64,000 nt of DNA from Gammaproteobacteria bacterium BRH_c0 (GCA_000961645.1 LADM01000133.1:124001-188000), one strand, 5' to 3'; counted from the first letter of the stretch, positions 44,696 through 57,504 are shown. The notes: generated by a model not told the origin, from the sequence alone. Numbers and translations: made by a program.

Positions 44696-45100
44696 TCAAC
44701 ATTGTTCAATTTCAACCAGCGTGCCGAAAAAATCCTTGGGATGCAGGAACAGCACAGGCTTGCCGTGGGCGCCAATTTTGGGCTCACCACTGCCGAGAAT
44801 GCGTGCCCCATCGGCAAGCAGTTTATCCCTGGCAGCAATAATGTCGTCTACCTCGTAACACAGATGATGAATGCCACCATCCGCATTTTTCTCAAGAAAC
44901 TTGCCCACTGGTGAGTTCTCTCCAAGGGGATGGAGCAGTTCTATTTTGGTATTGGGGAGTACCACAAAGACGGTGGTGACACCGTGGTCCGGCAGATCCT
45001 GCGGTTCAGAAACGTTCGCACCGAGAGTGTCCCGGTACTTGTCCGATGCTGCCTGCAAATCAGGTACAACAATTGCCACATGGTTCAGTTTGCCAATCAT
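44696..45100 (-). CDS. mce: Methylmalonyl-CoA epimerase
   Basis: 134 residues, a VOC-fold protein: 'KLNHVAIVVPDLQAASDKYRDTLGANVSEPQDLPDHGVTTVFVVLPNTKIELLHPLGENSP', 'GIHHLCYEVDDI' and 'VLFLHPKDFFGTLVEIEQ' with the metal-binding His/Glu residues. It interconverts (S)- and (R)-methylmalonyl-CoA between propionyl-CoA carboxylase and the mutase. The start overlaps the meaB stop (ATGA). Last gene of the propionate unit. Confidence 0.94.
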   Translation of the reverse strand: MIGKLNHVAIVVPDLQAASDKYRDTLGANVSEPQDLPDHGVTTVFVVLPNTKIELLHPLGENSPVGKFLEKNADGGIHHLCYEVDDIIAARDKLLADGARILGSGEPKIGAHGKPVLFLHPKDFFGTLVEIEQC

Positions 45101-46128
45101 AAATCAGTACTCTCGCTGGATTGTTTGACACTGGTGTGTTGATAACTCGCCTGTTTGTAGAGTGTGACCAGCTCCATGGCCGCCACGGTTGGCGGTTTTT
45201 CGCCACGGATGACCGCTGATTCCAGGCCGGGGAGGGCGCTGGCAATGGCCGGGTGGCGCTTCAGATCCACCAGCAGGGATTCGGAGGTTTCGCGCCACAT
45301 CCAGTCGAGGGCCTGGCGGGTTCTGCGCGACTCCCACTCACCGCTGGCTTTCAGTGTTGCCACAAATTCTTCCACGGTTTCCCACACGGCCGTAATGCCC
45401 TGATCATCAACAGCCGAGCAGGGATACACTTTGGCAGTCCAACTCTTGTGCTTGCGGGGCAGGAAGTGAATGGCCGAGCGGTAGTCAGACACCGTGTGAT
45501 TAGCGAGTTTCCGTTGGTCACCGTCGGCTTTATTTACCAACAGCAGATCTGCAAGCTCGGTAATGCCCCGTTTCATGCCCTGTAATTCGTCGCCGCCACC
45601 GGGTTGCAGTAACAGCAGGAACATATCGGTCATTTCCGACACCATGGTCTCTGACTGACCTACGCCCACGGTTTCAACAATGATCAGATCATAACCTGCG
45701 GCTTCACACAGCAGCATGGTTTCCCGCGTGCGTCGCGCGACTCCTCCCAGTGTTCTGCCTGCGGGAGAGGGGCGGATAAACGCCTCTGTGTTGCGTGTCA
45801 GCAATTCCATGCGGGTTTTGTCGCCGAGGATGGAGCCACCGCTGATGGATGAACTAGGGTCCACTGCAAGCACAGCAACCCGGTGACCCAGATCGATAAC
45901 GTGGTTGCCGAATACTTCGATAAAGGTGGATTTACCTACCCCGGGCACCCCGGTGATACCCAGGCGCACGGCATTGCCGGTGTCGGGTGTGAGAATTTCG
46001 AGCAAGACATTGGCTTGCTCCCGATGATCTCTGCGCGTGGATTCAATCAGGGTAATCCCCCGCGCCAGTGCGCGGCGGTTACCCTGGAGAATCTCACTGG
46101 CAAGTAGCTGGATCTCGGCGTTGTCCAT
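45097..46128 (-). CDS. meaB: Methylmalonyl-CoA mutase-associated GTPase MeaB
   Basis: 343 residues. G3E P-loop GTPase: 'LGITGVPGVGKSTFIEVFG' (Walker A), 'VAVLAVDPSSSISGGSILGDKTRM', 'LIIVETVGVGQSE' (Walker B/switch) and LLVNKADGD (NKxD). It loads and protects the B12 cofactor of methylmalonyl-CoA mutase. ATG 46128 is preferred because a TTG at 46185 would overlap the carboxylase gene and has no ribosome site. Located between the carboxylase and epimerase genes. Confidence 0.93.
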   Translation of the reverse strand: MDNAEIQLLASEILQGNRRALARGITLIESTRRDHREQANVLLEILTPDTGNAVRLGITGVPGVGKSTFIEVFGNHVIDLGHRVAVLAVDPSSSISGGSILGDKTRMELLTRNTEAFIRPSPAGRTLGGVARRTRETMLLCEAAGYDLIIVETVGVGQSETMVSEMTDMFLLLLQPGGGDELQGMKRGITELADLLLVNKADGDQRKLANHTVSDYRSAIHFLPRKHKSWTAKVYPCSAVDDQGITAVWETVEEFVATLKASGEWESRRTRQALDWMWRETSESLLVDLKRHPAIASALPGLESAVIRGEKPPTVAAMELVTLYKQASYQHTSVKQSSESTDL

Positions 46129-46171
46129 GGGATAATCAATACTCTCTTGCCAAACCGCTTGCTCAGTGGGC

Positions 46172-48157
46172 TTATTCGAATTCAATAATGGGCTGATCGA
46201 CAGTCAGGCTGGCACCGGCTTCTGCCAATGTCACCTTGACCACGCCATCCTGAAGAGCACGCAGGCTGTTTTCCATTTTCATGGCTTCAACCACTGCCAA
46301 CTCTTCTCCGGCCTTGACCGAGTCTCCGGCAGCTACTGTGAGTGACACCAGAAGACCGGGCATGGGCGAGAGCAGGAACTTGGACAGATCCGGTGGCTCT
46401 TTAACGATCATGTACTTGTTGAGCTCGGCGGTGGCCGGAGGCACTACAAGTGCCCTGAAATAGGCACCGCGGTGGAACAGGTCGTAGTAGATGCCTTCAC
46501 GGTCAACCTGTACGCACACCGGCTTTTGGTTGATCGTGGCCTTGAAGAGGGCATCAGTGCGCTTCCAGTTGGTCACCACTTCGTAAGGTTTGCCGTCAAC
46601 CACCAGGGAATAACCCTTGCTTTGTGGAACCACGCTGGCTTCTGCTTCGCGATCGCCAATGATCACCCGCCAGGTGGCTGGGGCGTGATAGCTGAGTCCA
46701 CGGGCCTGGCCTGACATGGCAGCCGAGCGGTTGCGGAAGTTCTGGTTGATCACTGCCGCTACCACCACAGGGACATCCGGATCGCGATGGACGATATTTT
46801 CGGCGCTGAATCCGTCGGGAAATTCATCGGCAATAAAGTTGGTTGTGAGTCGACCTTCGACAAAACGCGGATGAACCATCAGGGCATTGAGGAAGCTGAT
46901 GTTGTGATTAACGCCGCGGATATAGTAGGCATCCAGGGCTTCCACCATGTGTTCGATGGATTCATTGCGGGTATTGCCGTAGGTAATCAACTTGGCAATC
47001 ATCGGGTCGTAAAACATGGAGACTTCGCCACCTTCGAAAACGCCGGTATCAACCCGCACGTTTTTTGATTCCTTGGGTGGCAAATAGTGCGTCAGGCGAC
47101 CAATAGAAGGCATGAAATTGCGGAATGGATCCTCGGCATAAACACGGCTTTCCATTGCCCAGCCGGTGAGCTTGACGTCGCTCTGGGCCAACGGCAACTT
47201 CTCGCCCGCGGCAACGCGAATCATCAATTCCACCAGGTCGAGGCCGGTAACCAGTTCGGTGACCGGATGTTCAACCTGCAGGCGCGTGTTCATCTCGAGG
47301 AAATAGAAATTGCGCTTGCTGTCGACGATAAATTCCACTGTGCCCGCAGACTGGTAATCAACGGCTTTGGCGAGGGCGACGGCCTGCTCACCCATGGCCT
47401 TGCGGGTAGCCTCATCGAGAAAGGGGGAGGGTGCCTCTTCGATCACCTTCTGGTGGCGGCGCTGGATGGAACACTCACGTTCACCCAGGTAGAGGGTGTT
47501 GCCGTGGCTGTCAGCGATGACCTGAATCTCGATATGGCGGGGTTCTTCCACAAACTTTTCGATAAAGACCCGATCGTCGCCAAAGCTGGAGCGCGCTTCG
47601 TTGGTGGCGCGTTCGAAACCGTCGCGACACTCCTCTTCGCTCCAGGCAACCCGCATGCCTTTGCCGCCACCGCCGGCGGAGGCCTTGAGCATCACCGGGT
47701 AACCGATATCGGCAGAAATCTTCACTGCGTGCTCAACACCATCGACGACACCGGTGTAACCGGGCACCGTGCTGACGCCAGCTTTTTCGGCAATCAGTTT
47801 TGAGGTGATCTTGTCACCCATGGCTTCGATAGCCTTGACGCCCGGACCGATAAAGGCGATGCCTTCGGCGGCAAGGGCTTCGGCAAACTTGCGGTTTTCC
47901 GACAGGAAGCCATAACCGGGATGCACTGCATCGGCGCCAGTTTGCTTGCAGGCCGCGACAATCCTGTCGATCACCAGATAACTTTGATTGGAGGCAGAGG
48001 GGCCAATGTGCACAGCTTCATCTGCCATTTGGACATGAAGGGCATCGCGGTCGGCATCGGAATACACGGCAACGGTGCCAATACCCATACGCTTGGCAGT
48101 CTTGAATACCCGGCAGGCGATTTCGCCGCGGTTTGCAACCAGAATTTTCTTGAACAT
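46172..48157 (-). CDS. pccA: Biotin-dependent propionyl/acetyl-CoA carboxylase alpha subunit
   Basis: 661 residues. Biotin carboxylase part about 1-450 (MFKKILVANRGEIACRV, 'ASAGGGGKGMRVAWSEEE', 'FIEKFVEEPRHIEIQVIAD', 'EMNTRLQVEHPVTE'), a linker domain and the C-terminal biotinyl domain with VVEAMKMENSL (biotin-Lys in MKM). It carboxylates biotin with ATP and bicarbonate. Context with the mutase and epimerase points to propionyl-CoA as the substrate. Start at MFKKIL, as in relatives; the upstream extension is unrelated. Confidence 0.94.
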   Translation of the reverse strand: MFKKILVANRGEIACRVFKTAKRMGIGTVAVYSDADRDALHVQMADEAVHIGPSASNQSYLVIDRIVAACKQTGADAVHPGYGFLSENRKFAEALAAEGIAFIGPGVKAIEAMGDKITSKLIAEKAGVSTVPGYTGVVDGVEHAVKISADIGYPVMLKASAGGGGKGMRVAWSEEECRDGFERATNEARSSFGDDRVFIEKFVEEPRHIEIQVIADSHGNTLYLGERECSIQRRHQKVIEEAPSPFLDEATRKAMGEQAVALAKAVDYQSAGTVEFIVDSKRNFYFLEMNTRLQVEHPVTELVTGLDLVELMIRVAAGEKLPLAQSDVKLTGWAMESRVYAEDPFRNFMPSIGRLTHYLPPKESKNVRVDTGVFEGGEVSMFYDPMIAKLITYGNTRNESIEHMVEALDAYYIRGVNHNISFLNALMVHPRFVEGRLTTNFIADEFPDGFSAENIVHRDPDVPVVVAAVINQNFRNRSAAMSGQARGLSYHAPATWRVIIGDREAEASVVPQSKGYSLVVDGKPYEVVTNWKRTDALFKATINQKPVCVQVDREGIYYDLFHRGAYFRALVVPPATAELNKYMIVKEPPDLSKFLLSPMPGLLVSLTVAAGDSVKAGEELAVVEAMKMENSLRALQDGVVKVTLAEAGASLTVDQPIIEFE

Positions 48158-48198
48158 ATCGTCGTCTTCGCTGAAAGAGTTAAGGGTCAGGGCGCAAT

Positions 48199-49731
<1,533 letters not shown>

Positions 49732-49764
49732 GGTCTGGGTTCCTGAAAAAGGTGTTGAACAGCT

Positions 49765-51906
49765 TCAGTTCTTGGTGATCAGTTGCAGCACTTCGCTGGC
49801 TGCCTGGGGAATATTGGTGCCTGGTCCGTATACGGCGGCAACACCCATGGCCTTGAGTACATCGTAATCCTGGGGCGGGATCACACCACCACAGACCACC
49901 AGAATATCGTTGGCGCCTTCTTTCTTGAGGGCCTCAATCAGCAGGGGTACCAGGGTTTTGTGACCGGCAGCGAGGGAGGAGACGCCGATAATGTGTACAT
50001 CGTTTTCAATGGCCTGGCGGGCGGCTTCTTCCGGGGTCTGGAACATCGGGCTGATATCCACATCAAAACCGATATCGGCAAAGGCCGTGGCAATCACCTT
50101 GGCGCCGCGATCGTGGCCGTCCTGGCCCATTTTGGCGACCAGCATGCGGGGGCGACGACCGGTTTTTTCGGCGAAGGCTTCCACTTCATCCTGGATGGAT
50201 TTAAACATGCTATCTCCCTCGTAGGCAGCACCGTAGACGCCGCTGATGGTGCGCTGCTGGGCGCGGTGACGGCCCCAGATTTTCTCCAGGGCGTCGGATA
50301 TTTCGCCGACGCTGGCGCGCTGGCGGGCGGCATCAACCGCCAGTGCCAGCAGGTTGCCCTCGCCAGATTCGGCGGCGGCAGTCAGCACATCAAGGGCGGC
50401 CTGGCAGGCATCGGTATCGCGCTCGCCTCGCACTCGCTCCAGGCGGGCAACCTGGGAGACGCGCACGGCACTGTTGTCGATATCCAGCACATCGATATCC
50501 GGCTCAACTGCCAGCTGGTATTTATTGACACCTACAATCACCTCTTCACCGCGGTCGATGCGCGCCTGCTTCATGGCAGCCGCTTCCTCGATGCGCAGCT
50601 TGGGCATGCCGGTTTCAACGGCCTTGGTCATGCCGCCCAGTTCTTCCACCTCGTCGATCAGTTTGCGGGCTTCCTGCACCAGCTGATCGGTGAGGGATTC
50701 CACGTAGTAGGAGCCGGCAAAGGGGTCGATGACGTTGGTGATGCCGGTTTCATGTTGCAGCACCAGCTGGGTATTGCGGGCGATGCGGGCGGAGAAATCG
50801 GTGGGCAGTGCCAGCGCTTCGTCAAAGGCATTGGTGTGCAGTGACTGGGTGCCGCCCAGCACCGCCGCCATGGCCTCAACGGTAGTGCGCATGATGTTGT
50901 TGTAGGGGTCGCGGCTGGTGAGGCTCACACCGGAAGTCTGGCAGTGAGTGCGCAGCATCAGGGATTTAACATCCTTGGGATCAAACTTTTCCTTCATCAG
51001 GGTGGCCCACAGAATGCGGGCGGCGCGCAGCTTGGCCACTTCCATGAAGAAATTCATGCCGATAGCGAAAAAGAATGAGAGGCGCGGGGCGAACTTGTCC
51101 ACATCCAGGCCGCTGTCAATGGCGGTGCGTACATACTCGATGCCATCGGCAATGGTGAACGCCAGCTCCTGCACGTTGGTGGCGCCGGCTTCCTGCATGT
51201 GGTAGCCGGAGATGGAGATGGAGTTGAACTTGGGCATGAAGTCGGCGGTGTAGCCGATAATGTCAGAGACAATGCGCATGGAAGGGGCGGGGGGGTAGAT
51301 ATAGGTGTTGCGCACCATGAATTCTTTGAGAATGTCATTTTGCAGGGTGCCCGCCAGCTTGTCCGGGGTCACGCCCTGCTCCTCGGCGGCGACGATATAC
51401 ATGGCCATCACCGGCAGCACGGCGCCGTTCATGGTCATCGATACGGATACCTGGTCGAGGGGTATGCTGTCGAAGAGGATTTTCATATCTTCAACGGTAT
51501 CGATGGCGACACCGGCCTTGCCCACATCCCCTGCAACCCGCTCGTGGTCGGAGTCGTAACCGCGGTGGGTGGCCAGGTCAAATGCCACTGACAGACCCTG
51601 CTGGCCCGCAGCCAGGTTGCGCTTGTAGAAGGCGTTGGATTCCTCGGCGGTGGAAAACCCGGCGTACTGGCGCACGGTCCAGGGGCGGGCGGCGTACATG
51701 GTGGCGCGCGGGCCACGCATAAAAGGCACAAAACCGGGCAGGGAATCAAGATGGGGCAGGCCATCGAGATCTGCACTGGTATAGAGTGGTTTGACGTCGA
51801 TTCCCTCGGGTGTTTTCCAAATCAGAGTATCGGGTGATTTTCCCTTGAGTTCTTTTTGAGCGGCTGCGCTCCAGTCGGTCAAGGTTTTGTTGGAAAACTC
51901 GGTCAT
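49765..51906 (-). CDS. Methylmalonyl-CoA mutase, B12-dependent
   Basis: 713 residues in one chain, the size of the homodimeric/catalytic type. Barrel domain with [18 protein letters not shown], '[16 protein letters not shown]', '[21 protein letters not shown]' and '[12 protein letters not shown]'. The C-terminal cobalamin domain shows [18 protein letters not shown] (the base-off D-x-H-x-x-G) and '[14 protein letters not shown]'. It turns (R)-methylmalonyl-CoA into succinyl-CoA. Start is ATG 51906 behind GGGGAGA; a TTG six bases upstream is less likely. First gene of the propionate unit, divergent from an AraC regulator. Confidence 0.95.
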   Translation of the reverse strand: MTEFSNKTLTDWSAAAQKELKGKSPDTLIWKTPEGIDVKPLYTSADLDGLPHLDSLPGFVPFMRGPRATMYAARPWTVRQYAGFSTAEESNAFYKRNLAAGQQGLSVAFDLATHRGYDSDHERVAGDVGKAGVAIDTVEDMKILFDSIPLDQVSVSMTMNGAVLPVMAMYIVAAEEQGVTPDKLAGTLQNDILKEFMVRNTYIYPPAPSMRIVSDIIGYTADFMPKFNSISISGYHMQEAGATNVQELAFTIADGIEYVRTAIDSGLDVDKFAPRLSFFFAIGMNFFMEVAKLRAARILWATLMKEKFDPKDVKSLMLRTHCQTSGVSLTSRDPYNNIMRTTVEAMAAVLGGTQSLHTNAFDEALALPTDFSARIARNTQLVLQHETGITNVIDPFAGSYYVESLTDQLVQEARKLIDEVEELGGMTKAVETGMPKLRIEEAAAMKQARIDRGEEVIVGVNKYQLAVEPDIDVLDIDNSAVRVSQVARLERVRGERDTDACQAALDVLTAAAESGEGNLLALAVDAARQRASVGEISDALEKIWGRHRAQQRTISGVYGAAYEGDSMFKSIQDEVEAFAEKTGRRPRMLVAKMGQDGHDRGAKVIATAFADIGFDVDISPMFQTPEEAARQAIENDVHIIGVSSLAAGHKTLVPLLIEALKKEGANDILVVCGGVIPPQDYDVLKAMGVAAVYGPGTNIPQAASEVLQLITKN

Positions 51907-52288
51907 GGGCAATTTCTCCCCGTCAGGATCAATTTGTCTGGTTAATGAAAGGCCGCCTGAAGCGCAAAGCGGTGCACGTCTTCAGATGGGCCTGACTGTG
52001 AAAAATACTGAGATCCCTTCAATCGCCACAATCCTGCTCAAAGCGGGCGAAAACGCAGTGTACACGCTTGAGCCGGGGCATTTCGACAACATGTGACGAT
52101 GTTATTGATCGCGCAACAGCTGCATTTGGACATACTGCTGCAAGGTGCGGAAAGATAAACACTCCACCCTTTCATGTGAAGGACCGATTTGATCAACAAT
52201 ATGCACTGAAATAATCATATAATCCGCGCTTTACGCTTGAATAGCTTGAATTAATCACCGAAACGGACGGTTGGCAGGCCCTAATCTG
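51907..52288. promoter_or_regulatory. Divergent control region of the propionate unit and the AraC-type gene
   Basis: 382 bases without a gene. A perfect TATAAT (52218-52223) faces the regulator, with no good -35. AACAT-N6-ATGTT (52088-52103) is a dyad that could bind a regulator. On the minus strand no strong promoter for the mutase gene stands out. No RNA gene and no obvious cobalamin riboswitch B12 box were seen. Confidence 0.4.
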
Positions 52289-53305
52289 ATGGCGACAATC
52301 TGTATGCACCATGTGCTGGCCTCTCTCTCCGCCATTATTGCGCGCGGTGAGGATCCTGAGCCCCTGCTGGCGCGGGCCGGAATCAACCCCTTGATTACCA
52401 TCGATAACAGCCGCCGCATTCACACGGACCAGGTGGCGCGTTTGTTCAAGACCGTGCAGGTGGCACTGGATGACGAATTTATGGGGCTTGCGGCCAGGCC
52501 CTGCCGCCTGGGGGCCTTCCGGGTCATGTGTGACCTGGTAGGCCAGTGCCGTACCCTGGGTGAGTTACTTCACAAGGCGGTGGATTTTTACCGCCTGTTG
52601 AGTGATGACATCACCATGGCGATCAGTGTCAGCGGCAGCAATGCCATCTTCAGTATCGATCATCAGCGCCCGGAGCTGGACCCGGAGCACTTTTTGCGGG
52701 AATTCCTGCTGGTGATCTGGCACCGCTTTCCCAGCTGGTATATCGGCGAGGCAATACGCCTGCGGGAAACATTGTTCTCGTTCCCCAGCCCTGCCCACCA
52801 GGCTGAATTGCAGGTGATGTTTCCCGCCAAGCTGCGCTTTTCCCAGCCCCGCAACCAGCTGGTGTTTGATGCTGCCTACCTCGACAAGCCCCTGGTGCGG
52901 AGTCGCTCCGAGGTGGAATATTTCGTGCGCAATGCCCCGGCGGATGTGATGACCATCCCCGGCAGTGATAACAGTCTGGAGCGCCAGATTGAACGCATTA
53001 TCGAGACTTTCAGCAGTGACTCGCTGGTATTCCCCCGCCTCGAGGAGCTGGCACTGCAACTGGGTATGAACGCACAGGCCCTCTATCGCCAGCTGAAAAG
53101 CAGTGGCACCAGCTACCAGAAAATCAAGGATGATATTCGCCGCGAAACAGCCATCCACAAACTGATCAATGAACGTTTGCCCGTGGAGCAGGTGTCGGAG
53201 TTTGTCGGCTTTTCTGAAGCCAGATCGTTCAGTCGCGCCTTTGCCCAGTGGACCGGCATGTCGCCCAGGGAGTATCGCAATACATTCCAGCCTGAGGCTT
53301 TATAG
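52289..53305 (+). CDS. AraC-family transcriptional regulator (arabinose-binding-like N-domain)
   Basis: 338 residues. The N-terminal part (about 20-200) is of the ligand-binding type seen in OruR/ArgR-like AraC regulators ('EPLLARAGINPLITIDNSRRIHTDQVARLFKTVQVALDD', 'VDFYRLLSDDITMAISVSG', 'FSQPRNQLVFDAAYLDKPLVRS'). The C-terminal AraC HTH pair is 'RLEELALQLGMNAQALYRQLKSSG' and 'PVEQVSEFVGFSEARSFSRAFAQWTGMSPREYRNTF'. Its divergent position suggests it activates the methylmalonyl-CoA genes in response to a propionate- or branched-chain-derived ligand. ATG 52289 chosen; TTG 52271 and ATG 52304 are alternatives. Confidence 0.88.
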   Translation: MATICMHHVLASLSAIIARGEDPEPLLARAGINPLITIDNSRRIHTDQVARLFKTVQVALDDEFMGLAARPCRLGAFRVMCDLVGQCRTLGELLHKAVDFYRLLSDDITMAISVSGSNAIFSIDHQRPELDPEHFLREFLLVIWHRFPSWYIGEAIRLRETLFSFPSPAHQAELQVMFPAKLRFSQPRNQLVFDAAYLDKPLVRSRSEVEYFVRNAPADVMTIPGSDNSLERQIERIIETFSSDSLVFPRLEELALQLGMNAQALYRQLKSSGTSYQKIKDDIRRETAIHKLINERLPVEQVSEFVGFSEARSFSRAFAQWTGMSPREYRNTFQPEAL

Positions 53306-53349
53306 TTTTTGGATTGATGCAGCGCAATGATTGCCGAGGGGCAGGCAAG

Positions 53350-54081
53350 CTATTCCAGCGCTATATCCAGCAGCGCAAAGCGCTCCCAGCCACTGGCGTC
53401 AAAGTGCCACCACTCCGTGGCCAAGCCACTAAAGCCATGGGCCTCCATGACCGCGGCGAGACGCGCACGGTTGGCGATAACCCCGGCATCGAGGTTGCCG
53501 GTGTAATCCCGGTGCGCCCGCTCGCTGAAGTCGTCGTAGTCGGTGGGCATCGGCAGTTCGATACCGCTGGCCAGGTCAATCAGGCTGAGATCCACTGCCG
53601 CGCCACGGTTGTGGCGCGAGCCTTCGAGGGGGTTACCGTTTTTATCGCGAACAGGTTTGCCCACATAGCGTTCATCGGGTACCAGTTGCCACAGCTGTTC
53701 CTGCACCGAAAAGGGTCGGTAGCAATCGAACACCTTTAGCCCCAGCCCCTGCTTTTTCAGCTCAGCCTGGACCAGCACCAGCCGCTCTGCCACCTCCGCC
53801 TGCAACCAGCAGCGCGGCGCAGGATAGACCTGGCGACCGGTAAAATTATTGCTGGTGGCGTAGCGTATATCCAGGACCAGTGCGGGGATCAGGTCGGGCA
53901 CGGCAATCAGCCCGGCAGCCTTGGCGGCTGCGGAAAGGGTCTTGGTTTGTTCCGTTTTGTCTGAACCTGTTGTCGGCATATTCGGATCTGATGTTGTGGC
54001 GGCTGACAGGGTGCTAACAGTGAAGCAAGAGAGCAGTAGTATCTGCAGCAATCGTTCAGCATGAATATTGATGATGGTCAT
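53350..54081 (-). CDS. M15D D-Ala-D-Ala dipeptidase (VanX/DdpX family), exported
   Basis: 243 residues. Signal peptide-like start (LLQILLLSCFTVSTLSAA), a Thr/Ser/Lys-rich linker, then the VanX-type domain: 'VLDIRYATSNNFTGRQVYP', 'LKVFDCYRPFSVQEQLW', SRHNRGAAVDLSLID (zinc His and Asp) and LATEWWHFDASG (catalytic Glu, zinc His). It hydrolyses D-Ala-D-Ala in the periplasm, as DdpX does in E. coli for cell-wall dipeptide salvage. No vanHA genes are near, so vancomycin resistance is not implied. Confidence 0.9.
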   Translation of the reverse strand: MTIINIHAERLLQILLLSCFTVSTLSAATTSDPNMPTTGSDKTEQTKTLSAAAKAAGLIAVPDLIPALVLDIRYATSNNFTGRQVYPAPRCWLQAEVAERLVLVQAELKKQGLGLKVFDCYRPFSVQEQLWQLVPDERYVGKPVRDKNGNPLEGSRHNRGAAVDLSLIDLASGIELPMPTDYDDFSERAHRDYTGNLDAGVIANRARLAAVMEAHGFSGLATEWWHFDASGWERFALLDIALE

Positions 54082-54155
54082 GATCGACTGGTCCCCTCCG
54101 GTTGCTTGGCAAGGTCGACAATCCAGATAGTGTTAAGCGGCCTCAACTTGCTGCA

Positions 54156-56027
54156 TCAGGGCTGAATGCAGGAAAAACACTGCAGGTAAATGCCCGCCGG
54201 ATCGTTGAGTTTGCCAAGGGATTGAATCTCCGCAGTCAGCCGCTGTGCGCGCTGGACAAGGGGGGCAGGCAGCAGTGACTGGAGCGAATCCGCGCTAAAT
54301 GGCGCCAGCCAGTTGCCGATACTGACGGCGCTGCCTGCCAGCTGCTTCAGCAGTTGCTCCTGGAAGTTCAGCGGCCGCTCAATATAGCGCACCTCCCAGC
54401 TTTTTAACCCCGCGCGATACCCGGCAGCGGCAATGGCATTTTCCAGGGTTCCGAGCTTGTCCACCAGCCCCAGCTCCTGTGCCTGGCGCCCGGTCCAGAT
54501 TCGCCCCCCGGCAATTTTGTCGATGGCCTGTGGCGTGCTGTCGCGGCCCTCCGCCACCAGGTTCAGGAAGCGGTTGTAGATGTTGTCGACACTGAGCTGG
54601 ATGATGGCGCCAGCCTCGTCCGAGAGCGGGCGATCCAGGTGGTTCATATCCGCCAGCCGGGTACTGCCGACCCCATCACTGTGAATGCCGAGGGCGGCCA
54701 GGCTGTCCTCGAAGGTGGGAACAATGCCAAATACGCCGATGGAGCCGGTGATGGTGGAGGGCATGGCCCAGATTTCGTCGGCACCAGCCGCGATCCAGTA
54801 GCCACCGGACGCGGCCATGGAGCCCATGGAAACAATCACCGGCATGAGTCTGCGGGTTTCCTCCAGCTCATTGCGAATGACTTCAGAGGCAAAGGCGCTG
54901 CCGCCAGGGCTGTCGATGCGCAGCACCAGGGCTTTTAAATCCTTGTCCTTGCGGGCGGTTTGCAGCAGGCCACTGAGGCTGTCGCCGCCGATACTGCCCT
55001 CCGGGTGATCGCCATCGAGGATATTGCCGCTGGCGACAATCACGCCCACAGCCTTGTCGCCCTTGTCCTGGCTGTCGAAGTTAAGCAGTTTGTGATGGGC
55101 CAGATAGGTCTTGTGATCGATATTGAAAAATCCGTCCTTGTTCTGACCGACCAGTTCGGCCATGCGGCGCGCCATCACCGGGCGGGTGGAGAGCTGATCC
55201 ACCAGCCCGGCCTCAAGGGCCAGACGGCTCAAATCGCCCTGCAGTGGCACCAGATCCTGGTACAGGGTGTCCACATAGTGGTCAATCGCGCCCTTGTCGA
55301 GTTTGCGGGTGGTTTCCACTTCGCTGGTGTAGAGCGACCACAATTCATTGAGCCAGGCGGTGGTGTTTTGACGGGCTTCAGCGGACATATTGTCGCGAGT
55401 GAAGGGTTCCACGGCGCTCTTGAAATCACCGGCGCGGAACACATTGATATTGATCTTGAGCTTGTCGGCGGCGGACTTGAGGTACGAGCCGAAATAGCCA
55501 AACCCGGTGATCATCACCCCGCCCATGGGATTGAGATGAATCTCATCGGCATAACTGGCCAGGTAGTACTGATCCTGGGTGTAGTTGTCGCCCATGGCGA
55601 TCACCGGCTTGCCGCTGCGTTTGAAGCGTTCAAGGGCCTTGCCCACTTCCTCAAGCTTGCTGAGGCCGCCACCATTGAGATAGTCGAGCTGCAGCAGCAG
55701 GGCGGTGATGCGCTTGTCGCTGCTGGCCGCATCGATGGCGTCGACCAGATCCCTGACGGGGGTTTCCGCATCATAGGCTGCGCTTTGTTCCATCAGCTGG
55801 GTGAGGGGGTCGGTGTAGCTGCGTTGCTCGACCAGTACGCCACTGGGAATCAGTCTCAAGGCCGCCTTTTCAGGCAGGGGTTTGGCATCGCCACCAAAAA
55901 AGAGGTTGATGACGATCACCAGCAGAATCAGCATGAATACGGCGTTGAGCAGCCAGCGCAGGGCGCTGAAGAACTTGCCAATCAGAGAGAAAAAGCCGCG
56001 TATCAGTCCGGGTTTGTCCTTGCTCAT
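54156..56027 (-). CDS. sppA: Signal peptide peptidase SppA, 67-kDa type
   Basis: 623 residues. An N-terminal membrane anchor (LLNAVFMLILLVIVINLFF) is followed by two tandem S49 domains, as in E. coli SppA. The first supplies the Lys general base region ('RAGDFKSAVEPFTRDNM') and the second the serine nucleophile in 'VSMGSMAASGGYWIAAGADEIWA'. It cleaves remnant signal peptides in the inner membrane, facing the periplasm. Start MSKDKPG follows AGGAAG and overlaps the DUF2069 gene by four bases. Confidence 0.94.
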   Translation of the reverse strand: MSKDKPGLIRGFFSLIGKFFSALRWLLNAVFMLILLVIVINLFFGGDAKPLPEKAALRLIPSGVLVEQRSYTDPLTQLMEQSAAYDAETPVRDLVDAIDAASSDKRITALLLQLDYLNGGGLSKLEEVGKALERFKRSGKPVIAMGDNYTQDQYYLASYADEIHLNPMGGVMITGFGYFGSYLKSAADKLKININVFRAGDFKSAVEPFTRDNMSAEARQNTTAWLNELWSLYTSEVETTRKLDKGAIDHYVDTLYQDLVPLQGDLSRLALEAGLVDQLSTRPVMARRMAELVGQNKDGFFNIDHKTYLAHHKLLNFDSQDKGDKAVGVIVASGNILDGDHPEGSIGGDSLSGLLQTARKDKDLKALVLRIDSPGGSAFASEVIRNELEETRRLMPVIVSMGSMAASGGYWIAAGADEIWAMPSTITGSIGVFGIVPTFEDSLAALGIHSDGVGSTRLADMNHLDRPLSDEAGAIIQLSVDNIYNRFLNLVAEGRDSTPQAIDKIAGGRIWTGRQAQELGLVDKLGTLENAIAAAGYRAGLKSWEVRYIERPLNFQEQLLKQLAGSAVSIGNWLAPFSADSLQSLLPAPLVQRAQRLTAEIQSLGKLNDPAGIYLQCFSCIQP

Positions 56028-56452
56028 TGCTCGCTTCCTGCGTTGTGTGAGGTTGTTTCGGTTGAGGCAATGTCGCTGGCCGGTGTGGCGCCATTGCCCG
56101 TTACTTCGTACTGTTTCCAGCGGCTGAACATCATTGCGGCGCAAAACAGCACGCTGATCAGTGTCACCGACACCCAGTCCAGTGGGGTTTTATTGGGCGA
56201 CCAGAGATTGAGCACAATGACAATAAAATAGAACAGCGTGACAAAGCACAGCATCGACAGGCTCTTGTAATTTTCCCGCGCCATTCCGGGCAACAACAGC
56301 AACAGGGGAATGGCACCAATCACCAGCAAGCTGCCCGGTGTCTGAGGTTCCCGCAGGAAGCCAGCGCTGATCATGCTGACCAGAAACAGGCAGTAACTGC
56401 CCCAGGTGAGGCGGCGCGCGTAATAGAGTTTGGTCTGGAGTGATTGAATCAT
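56024..56452 (-). CDS. DUF2069 inner-membrane protein
   Basis: 142 residues with four membrane helices ('LTWGSYCLFLVSMISAGFL', 'SLLVIGAIPLLLLLPGM', 'LSMLCFVTLFYFIVIVLNLW', 'WVSVTLISVLFCAAMMF') and a polar C-terminal tail. DUF2069 proteins lie between wrbA and other genes in Pseudomonas exactly as here. Function unknown. Overlaps sppA. Confidence 0.87.
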   Translation of the reverse strand: MIQSLQTKLYYARRLTWGSYCLFLVSMISAGFLREPQTPGSLLVIGAIPLLLLLPGMARENYKSLSMLCFVTLFYFIVIVLNLWSPNKTPLDWVSVTLISVLFCAAMMFSRWKQYEVTGNGATPASDIASTETTSHNAGSEQ

Positions 56453-56468
56453 CAGGTTGCCTTTGGTG

Positions 56469-57406
<938 letters not shown>

Positions 57407-57504
57407 GGTTTTGTGTACAATGTTGCGATGACGCCCCATTGTAAGGTGAACGCGGCTGTCAGGGCCAGTAACGAAACTGCCAGGAATCAGGAACAGCAAT
57501 AACA

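Noticed and set aside
49783-50844. 353-codon plus-strand frame opposite methylmalonyl-CoA mutase
   Set aside because: Composition (Gly/His/Gln rich) and position mark it as an antisense shadow.
52189-52223. TTGATC (52189) as -35 of the TATAAT before the AraC gene
   Set aside because: The spacing is 23 bases, too long for a sigma-70 promoter.
53350-54081. Vancomycin-resistance vanX
   Set aside because: No vanH or vanA-type ligase nearby, and Gram-negative dipeptidases of this family serve D-Ala-D-Ala salvage.
54960-56231. 423-codon plus-strand frame opposite sppA
   Set aside because: Mirror of sppA and the start of DUF2069; no domain recognised.
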